A stretch of 64,000 nucleotides of DNA from Enoplolaimus lenunculus (lineage: Eukaryota > Nematoda > Enoplea > Enoplida > Thoracostomopsidae). Both the position numbers and the translations under genes were made by a program. The DNA is taken from NCBI GenBank assembly GCA_030248215.1, contig JASANG010000025.1:144501-208500 (forward strand). Direction: 5' to 3'. Numbering within the stretch: the stretch's first letter is position 1; every line of letters starts with the position of its first letter. Positions 56,645 to 64,000 of this stretch are shown one piece after another. A model generated the notes under the pieces. It was not told the DNA's origin. It saw only the letters and a program-made list of their open reading frames with translations, and did not search any database.

Positions 56645-59600
56645 GCTCACTGCATTTTGTATATATTATTACATAGAACTCCACGGCCCGTGTCTCGCCA
56701 AACGGTGCTGTGAACAAGGTAAAAAATCACATCTTCCAAAGGTGAAATATACACGGTAAGGTCTGTCATAATAGATTCTTGTTTCTCTTGACAATATTGT
56801 TTGCTTTGAGTCCGCCGCTGTAAGTTCGACTGAATTTAAAGTTGAAATAAACATATTTTTGTAAATTGTGATTCATGGCCCTGAGACAGCTGTATTACAC
56901 TTTTGTCCAAACCATTAAATATAGTTAGCCTCGTGTTCCGTGAGATGTTTAAGAATAACTGTCAAACAACTTGTTTAAATATTGCAAAACTAAATTATTA
57001 TGTATAAAAATTGGTGTCTGGTACAAAATTCAGTTGCTCAAAGATATAGTAAGACATACTACAGATGCAATGGGGTAGGTTTTACCCGGGGCGATGCTGG
57101 TCAAATAGATTAAAGTTGAAATTTTATGTACCTTTTGCATATATAAGCGTGTATGTGGTAATACGGTGCAGTTTGCTTTTTATATTATAGTGAAGTACGT
57201 ATATATTAAAATACGTTCATTATTTGCCATATCGCGTCACACGATATTTTATAAATTTACTGTGCTCGTTCGAATTCTGGCTTGTTTTTATTCTGTTTAC
57301 TTGTCTGTACTGCGCAAGGGGCTTGCAACGAGGATGGGTGGTATAAATTGTTTGAAATTCCTAGAGAGAAAATTAAATACACATCGTTTGCAAAGCCACT
57401 AATTATACGTGGCATTAATACAGTGTAAATTCTACGTATGGCTACATTTAAAAGGAGCGTGCGCATGGATTATGAATCTTTAATACGCACTCCTGCAGAT
57501 AGGTACATTATGTTCTGATTCCAGCCTCTGAGGCCCAGGATGGCAACAAGGTCATTATCCGGCAAAAAGTTGTGGTTCGGATTCTGATTCGGTTGTAAAA
57601 AAGCCGAATCAACAATGTTCGGCAATATGTTTGTTAAGTTTTAAACAATAAAATCTTTAAATAACTTGTTATCCAAAATATAAGGAAGGAAAACAGTACG
57701 TACCTTCAATATACGATCATCTAAGCCCATGGTTCAAATCCTCGCGGTTTCATTTTCCTACTTCACTTTACAGTAAACAATTAGATTAAATATCAATAGT
57801 TTGGCTAAATTTTTGCATACATACCGCTACACAAACCTTCAAAATAAAATACCCAATTCGGACGTTCAACCGGGTATAGCATCTATTTTGAATTTTTCAC
57901 TTTACTTCAGTAGTCAAAAACGTAGGCCTAAATTTGCCGAAAATCAGTCGCAGCAAAATATCCAGTATTTTATACCGAATACTTGATGTCTAGGATATTT
58001 TTTGTTGGATATTAAACTTGAATTGGGTATTATCGTTCTAGTCCGGTTGCAGAGATGTGCGGCGTTGGTCTCATCTCGGTCTCGGCAAGCCTTAATATTT
58101 GGCTGCTCTCGTCTGCTCAACGTTCACAACAATGTATGTCAATTGCATTTGTAAATTTTTAGATGTGAATCATTTGATGTTGAAACCGGCTATTTTGTAC
58201 AGATAACAATTTATTATGCTAAAACAACACAGTGGTACGGAAGAGATTCAAAACTCTAGTCTCGGTAGTTGGCCTGGTATCAGTTTTAGACCAAGACCAC
58301 GAATCCCTATCCGGTGGTAGTACTTTGGGCAGTTAAAGCTGTTCACAGGAGCAAGTTTTTGTTCCGAGAACTTCACTGTAAACTCACGTAGAACTTGCAT
58401 TTTTTCATCAGCCACTGAGAAAGCGGCTCAAAAAATTAGTGAACTTGCATGGTTATTAAACATGAAATTAAGTTTTAAAACTTATTGACACGTGCCAGTT
58501 TTTATGGGAGAACTCGCACTGTAACTTCACTTCAAGTTTTGTTCAAAATCCCGTTCGAAAAACTTGCTGCTGCAAATAATTCATTAAAAATTACAGCTAG
58601 GAATTTAGTTCGCATGTTTGAATAACTATCAAGTTCACTAAACTCATTGCTACCGCTTTCTCATTGGCCGATGAAAAATGCAAGATCTGCGTTCAATTTG
58701 TAGCTACAAGTTCTCGAAAAAACCTTGCACGTGTGAATAGGGCTTAACTGGTGTGTTTAATCACTGAACTTGACTTCACAGCACTAGCTATGATATGAAG
58801 ATACAGTTTCCAAATAAGTATTAATTTTAACTACTTCAAGACAAAATTTAACCACAGAATTGCATATGGCTCCACAAATCTATATGAACGAAAACTGAAT
58901 CGCAACAGTTTTGTTAGAACCGGTAAACTAAACGAGAGTGCTAAATTTTTTGAAAATTGTTTAGCCTAGAATCTATTACAATTCGTCGCCTGAAAAATTG
59001 TCGCTCAACATTGTTGTAACGCCTGTAAATTAATCTAAGTATGGATTAGTTTGAACAAGTACAAACGAAACAGCGAAAAATGTTGTTCTATCCTAATGTT
59101 GAACCTTTTCCAAGTTGATTTTAAACTCATAACGCACGATTTTCATCAAAATACATTGCTAACTTTGTTTTTTTTAACAATTGTTAAGCATGGTCCATAC
59201 TATCGTTTTATATGTTTGTTTTCCTATCACTAGTTTGACGATAGGTTCTGTAAACTATGAGCCCGAGAATGGAGAGCTTAAAAGTTAGCAGCGAACCTTA
59301 AAAAGAGCTATGCCGTTCTAGCCGTGGTACATCAAATTTGCTTTATAAGAATAATGTAAATCTGTCTTATCGGAAAGTTTGGGTTCTTGATTGCAAGCAT
59401 GTGAGATATGCTTGTCTTGGTGCATATGCAATGTAAGCATTGCAATGTAAGCATGTGAGACATGCTTTTTCATTGTGTGCACATGCAATATAGTGCAGTG
59501 CACTGTATTGTAATGTGGTGTAATGGTTATTGATGCTATTGCTCAGAATGACAGGCATAAACGAAAGTCATAAACAAAAGTCAATGGTCTAGACAAATCA

Positions 59601-59830
59601 ATTATTTACTAACAGTTAACGGAGCGAGTTAATGACGACGAACAACATGAACCAAACATTGATAACAAATATTAACGGACGGAACACAACGATAACAAAA
59701 TAACATATATATAAAAAATCAATCTGAAAAACAAAACAAATAACATTATAAGAAATATATTTTAAACAACACATAAATATACCCCAAAAAAAAAAATAAA
59801 AAAATCATCACATCCTCGGGCCACACAAAA
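56645..59830 (+). repeat. Left arm of a long inverted repeat
   Basis: It is mirrored by 60,715-64,000 about a centre near 60,272. Matching landmarks include 59,367-59,558 with 60,989-61,180, 58,000-58,330 with 62,270-62,560, 57,801-57,960 with 62,620-62,790 and 56,761 with 63,868. The arms differ by scattered substitutions and short gaps. The outer limit cannot be set because the partner arm leaves the window. No host gene is recognised in it. It contains a tRNA-like B box near 57,735. Confidence 0.85.
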
Positions 59831-59879
59831 TGTCTTAGTTTTTTATGCAATGTCAAAAAATATTTTGTTTTTGGGAGTT

Positions 59880-60715
59880 TAAAATCGTATCATCCAAAGT
59901 CTGACGGTCTTGCCGAGCGAGCTATACAAGTTATTTACCGCATGTTACGTTGTGTTACGGATCATCGTCAACATAATGGGACTTGTTATTGCCTGTGATT
60001 CAATTTGCGTAAATAGTGCCGTTCACTCGTCAACAAATCGTTCACGTTTTATATGCTACATGGTTGCGAACCACGTCGTCCTGCTGATTTAGATGTTGCA
60101 ACAGACGATGACTTTGTGTCAGATCAACGTGCTCATCGTATTGGAAGTCATTTATCTGAAGTGTGGGATATTGCACGTAAATGTATAGGTGAAGCACAAG
60201 AAACACAAGTTAAAAATCACGATCGTAAAGTTTCTAAACAACAATGCACTGTTGGTGATTTAGTACGGGTCAAAAATCGTGCTATCGAACAAGGCACTGA
60301 TCCTAAATTGGCACCGTATTTTTCAGGTCCGTTCCGTGTTGTTTCATGTGATGAGTATAATGCTGAAGTAGTACCCGTGAATAAGCCTAACGCTACATCT
60401 AAAAACTATTTCCAGGGAGGATATAAAATTACTGGTAGGACCATACTTTGCCACCGTTGAAAGACAATGTGTTTATTGGTAAATTTACGTCACAACCTAT
60501 TCTTGGTCATGACATTGACAATAATAAACTTGATAATGAAGAAATGTGTGAAAACAATGTTTATTTGTGTCCGGTTTGTTTAATACCGTGGTCACCGTTT
60601 GGTCCAACGGTAATTGGTTGTGATCGTTGTAATGAATGGTTTCATTTATCATGTGTTGGTTTGGACAACGTCCCAAAAACAAAATATTGGTTTTGTAGTG
60701 ACTGTGCATAGGAAA
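59880..60715 (+). mobile_element. Fossil gypsy-type integrase end plus PHD-type zinc finger
   Basis: The core between the long inverted arms. It holds the end of an integrase catalytic core (YHPKSDGLAERAIQ type), a C-terminal domain with VGDLVRVKN and a GPY/F-type SGPFRVV motif, then a Cys4-His-Cys3 zinc finger of PHD type (CPVC, GCDRCNEWFHLSC, FCSDC). This combination fits gypsy-type integrases and their DNA-transposon relatives (Ginger, Polinton). No reverse transcriptase or capsid is visible. Only the end of the integrase is present, so the copy is broken, with a few interruptions. Moderate age is suggested by the divergence between the flanking arms. Confidence 0.7.
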
Positions 60716-63700
60716 ACTCGAGGACGAGTTTTGTGTGGCCCGGAGGATGTGATGAGTATATTTATGTGTTGTTTAAAATATATTTCTTATAATGTTATTT
60801 GTTTCGGTTGTTTCAGATTGGGATTTTTTATAGTATATGGTTATTTTCGTTATCGTTGTGTTCCGTCCGTTAACTATGTTGTTATCAATGTTTGGTTCAT
60901 GTTGTTCGTCGTCATTAACTCGCTCGTTAACTGTTAGTAAATAATTGATTTGGTCTAGACCATTGACTTTTGTTTATGACTTTCGTTTATGCCTGTCATT
61001 CTGAGCAATAGCATCAATAACCATTACACCACATTACAATACAGTGCACTGCACTATATTGCATGTGCACACAATGAAAAAGCATGTCTCACATGCTTAC
61101 ATTGCAATGCTTACATTGCATATGCACCAAGACAAGCATATCTCACATGCTTGCAATCAAGAACCCAAACTTTCCGGATAATGACTAGATTTACGAGTTA
61201 TTCTTATAAAGCAAATTTGATGTACCACGGCTAGAACGGCATAGCTCTTTTTAAGGTTCGCTGCTAACTTTTAAGCTCTCCATTCTCGGGCTCATAGTTT
61301 ACAGAACCTATCGTCAAACTAGTGATAGGAAAACAAACATATAAAACGATAGTATGGACCATGCTTAACAATTGTTAAAAAAAACAAAGTTAGCAATGTA
61401 TTTTGATGAAAATCGTGCGTTATGAGTTTAAAATCAACTTGGAAAAGGTTCAACATTAGGATAGAACAACATTTTTCGCTGTTTCGTTTGTACTTGTTCA
61501 AACTAATCCATACTTAGATTAATTTACAGGCGTTACAACAATGTTGAGCGACAATTTTTCAGGCGACGAATTGTAATAGATTCTAGGCTAAACAATTTTC
61601 AAAAAATTTAGCACTCTCGTTTAGTTTACCGGTTCTAACAAAACTGTTGCGATTCAGTTTTGCGTTCGATATAGATTTGTGGAGCCATATGCAATTCTGT
61701 GGTTAAATTTTGGTCTTGGAAGTAGTTAAAATTAATACTTATTTGGAAACTGTATCTTCATATCATAGCTAGTGCTGTGAAGTCAAGTTCAGTGATTAAA
61801 CACACCAGTTAAGCCCTATTCACACGTGCAAGGTTTTGTTGCGAGAACTTGTAGCTACAAATTGAACGCAGATCTTGCATTTTTCATCGGCCAATGAGAA
61901 AGCGGTAGCAATGAGTTTAGTGAACTTGCATAGTTATTCAAACATGCGAACTAAATTCCTAGCTGTAATTTTTAATGAATTATTTGCAGCAGCAAGTTTT
62001 TCGAACGGGATTTTGAACAAAACTTGCAAGTGCAAGTTACAGCTGCGAGTTCTCCCAGTAAAAACTGGCACGTGTCAATAGAGTTTTAAAACTTAATTTC
62101 ATGTTTCAATAACCATGCAAGTTCACTGAATTTTTTGCAGCCGCTTTCTCAGTGGCTGATGAAAAAATGCAAGTTCTACGTGCAGTTTACAGGTGCAAGT
62201 TCTCGGAACAAAAACTTGCTCCTGTGAACAGGCTTTAAGCTGCCCAAAGTACTACCACCGGATAGGGATTCGTGGTCTTGGTCTAAAACTGATACCGAGG
62301 CCCAACTACCGAGACTACGAGTTTTGAATCTCTTCCGTACCACTGTGTTGTTTTAGCATAATAAATTGTTGATCTGTACAAAATAGCCGGGTTTCGAACA
62401 TCAAATGATTCACATCTAAAAATTTACAAATGCAATTGACATACATTTGTTGTGAACGTTGAGCAGACGAGAGCAGCCAAATATTAAGGCTTGCCGAGAC
62501 CGAGATTGAGACCAACGCCGCACATCTCTGCAACCGGACTAGTAACGATCGAATACCCAATTCAAGTTTAATATCCAACAGAAAAATATCCTAGACATCA
62601 AGTATTCGGTATAAAATACTGGATATTTTGCTGCGACTGCATTTTCGGCAAATTTAGGCCTACGTTTTTGACTACTGAAGTAAAGTGAAAAATTCAAAAT
62701 AGATGCTATACCCGGTTGAACGTCCGAATTGGGTATTTTAGTTTTGAAGGTTTGTGCTAGCGGTATGTATGCAAAAATTTAGCCAAACTATTGATATTTA
62801 AGTCTAATTGTTTACTGTAAAGTGAAGTAGGAAAATGAAACCGCGAGGATTTGAATCCATGGGCTTAGATGATCGTATATTGAAGGTACGTACTGTTTTC
62901 CTTCCTTATATTTTTGGATAACAAGTTATTTAAAGATTTTATTGTTTAAAACTTAACAAACATATTGCCGAACATTGTTGGATTCGGCTTTTTTACAACC
63001 GAATCAGAATCCGAACCACAACTTTTTGCCGGATTCGAATTCGAGCCTTTGTTGCCATCCTGGGCCTCAGAGGCTGGAATCAGAACATAATGTACCTATC
63101 TGCAGGAGTGCGTATTAAAGATTCATAATCCATGCGCACGCTCCTTTTAAATGTAGCCATACGTAGAATTTACACTGTATTAATGCCACGTATAAGTTTT
63201 AGTGCGTCTTTTGCAAACGAGTGTGTATTTTAATTTTCTCTCTAGGAATTTCAAACAATTTATACCACCCATGCCTCGTTGTCAACGCCCCTGCTTCGCG
63301 CAGTACATGACTAAGTTAAACAGAATAAAAACAAGCCAGAATTCGAACGCAGCACAGTAAATTTATAAAATATCGTGTGACGCGATATGGCAAATAATGA
63401 ACGTATTTTAATATATACGTAACTTCACTATAATATGGGAGTAAAAGCAAACTGCACCGTATTACCACATACACGCTTATATATGCAAAAGGTACATAAA
63501 ATTTCAACTTTAATCTATTTGACCGGCATCGGCCCCGGGTAAAATCCTACCCCCATTGCATCTGTAGTATGTCTTACTATATCTTTGAGCAACTGGAATT
63601 TTGTACCAGACACCAATTTTTATACATAATAATTTAGTTTTGCAATATTTAAACAAGTTGTTTGACAGTTATTCTTAAACATCTCACGGAACACGAGGCT

Positions 63701-64000
63701 AACTATATTTAATGGTTTGGACAAAAGTGTAATACAGCTGTCTCAGGGCCATGAATCACGATTTACAAAAATATGTTTATTTCAACTTTAAATTCAGTCG
63801 AACTTACCAGCGGCGGACTCAAAGCAAACAATATTGTCAAGAGAAACAAGAATCTATTATGACAGACCTTACCGTGTATATTTCACCTTTGGAAGATGTG
63901 ATTTTTTACCTTGTTCACAGCACCGTTTGGCGCAGACCACGGCCGGCCCCGTGGCAGTTCTATGTAATAATATATACGAGAAATGCAGTGACGCGCATGT
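60715..64000 (-). repeat. Right arm of the long inverted repeat (runs off the window)
   Basis: The reverse complement of the left arm, still matching at the last base of the window. Its inner part (60,715-60,850) mirrors 59,700-59,830. The sequence there is the tail just downstream of the PHD-finger frame, so the left arm carries an inverted copy of the 3' flank of the core gene. Confidence 0.85.

Noticed and set aside
59318-61234. Mirrored frames of 61-81 codons in the inverted arms
   Set aside because: They consist of an imperfect ATGCTTACATTGC-type repeat and are the same DNA read on two arms.

Overview
The window is AT-rich nuclear DNA from an invertebrate animal. The evidence is GT-AG introns, small and micro exons, an animal-type membrane mucin with a SEA domain, a nucleolar DEAD-box helicase, and a dense load of short inverted-repeat transposons (MITEs). 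One MITE family carries arrays of TTAGGC/GCCTAA, the telomere unit of nematodes. That hints at a nematode or relative but does not prove it, so I leave the taxon open.

Two host genes can be assembled exon by exon, both on the minus strand. (1) 19,297 down to about 5,365 holds a gene of 12 phase-consistent exons encoding about 1,965 residues: signal peptide, about 1,600 residues of Ser/Thr/Asn-rich mucin-like ectodomain (one exon of 4,375 bases), a SEA domain split over several exons including a 17-base microexon, one membrane helix, and a Tyr/Pro-rich cytoplasmic tail of 151 residues. (2) 54,842 down to 46,377 holds an orthologue of the RNA helicase DDX56. Eleven phase-consistent exons cover the stretch before the DEAD motif through to the C-terminus. 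A Q-motif exon lies further upstream, but the exon carrying Walker A was not found.

Region by region: 1-5 kb has scattered repeats and two exon-like segments of uncertain assignment. 5-19.3 kb is the mucin gene with MITEs in its introns. 19.4-39.2 kb has no host gene and is built as forward-reverse-forward copies of one 4.5-7.5 kb unit (about 20.1-27.6 forward, 27.6-31.8 inverted, 32.5-39.0 forward). The first junction lies inside a hybrid of two oppositely oriented MITE copies. The second junction and the start of the last copy (31.8-34.1 kb) have abnormal base composition and look like unpolished sequence. A tRNA-like sequence sits at the outer tip of each copy. 39.2-46.3 kb is gene-poor with hairpins and GCCTAA-bearing MITEs. 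46.4-54.8 kb is the DDX56 gene. 52-56.5 kb also carries hAT-like elements. 56.6 kb to the window end is a long inverted repeat (arms at least 3.2 kb) around a core of about 0.9 kb holding a fossil gypsy-type integrase end and a PHD-type zinc finger.

The mucin and the helicase show no functional link. The most unusual features are the structural ones: the palindrome formed through a MITE pair, the integrase/PHD core between long inverted arms, and the GCCTAA-bearing MITEs. Every boundary was read by eye, without alignment tools or transcripts.
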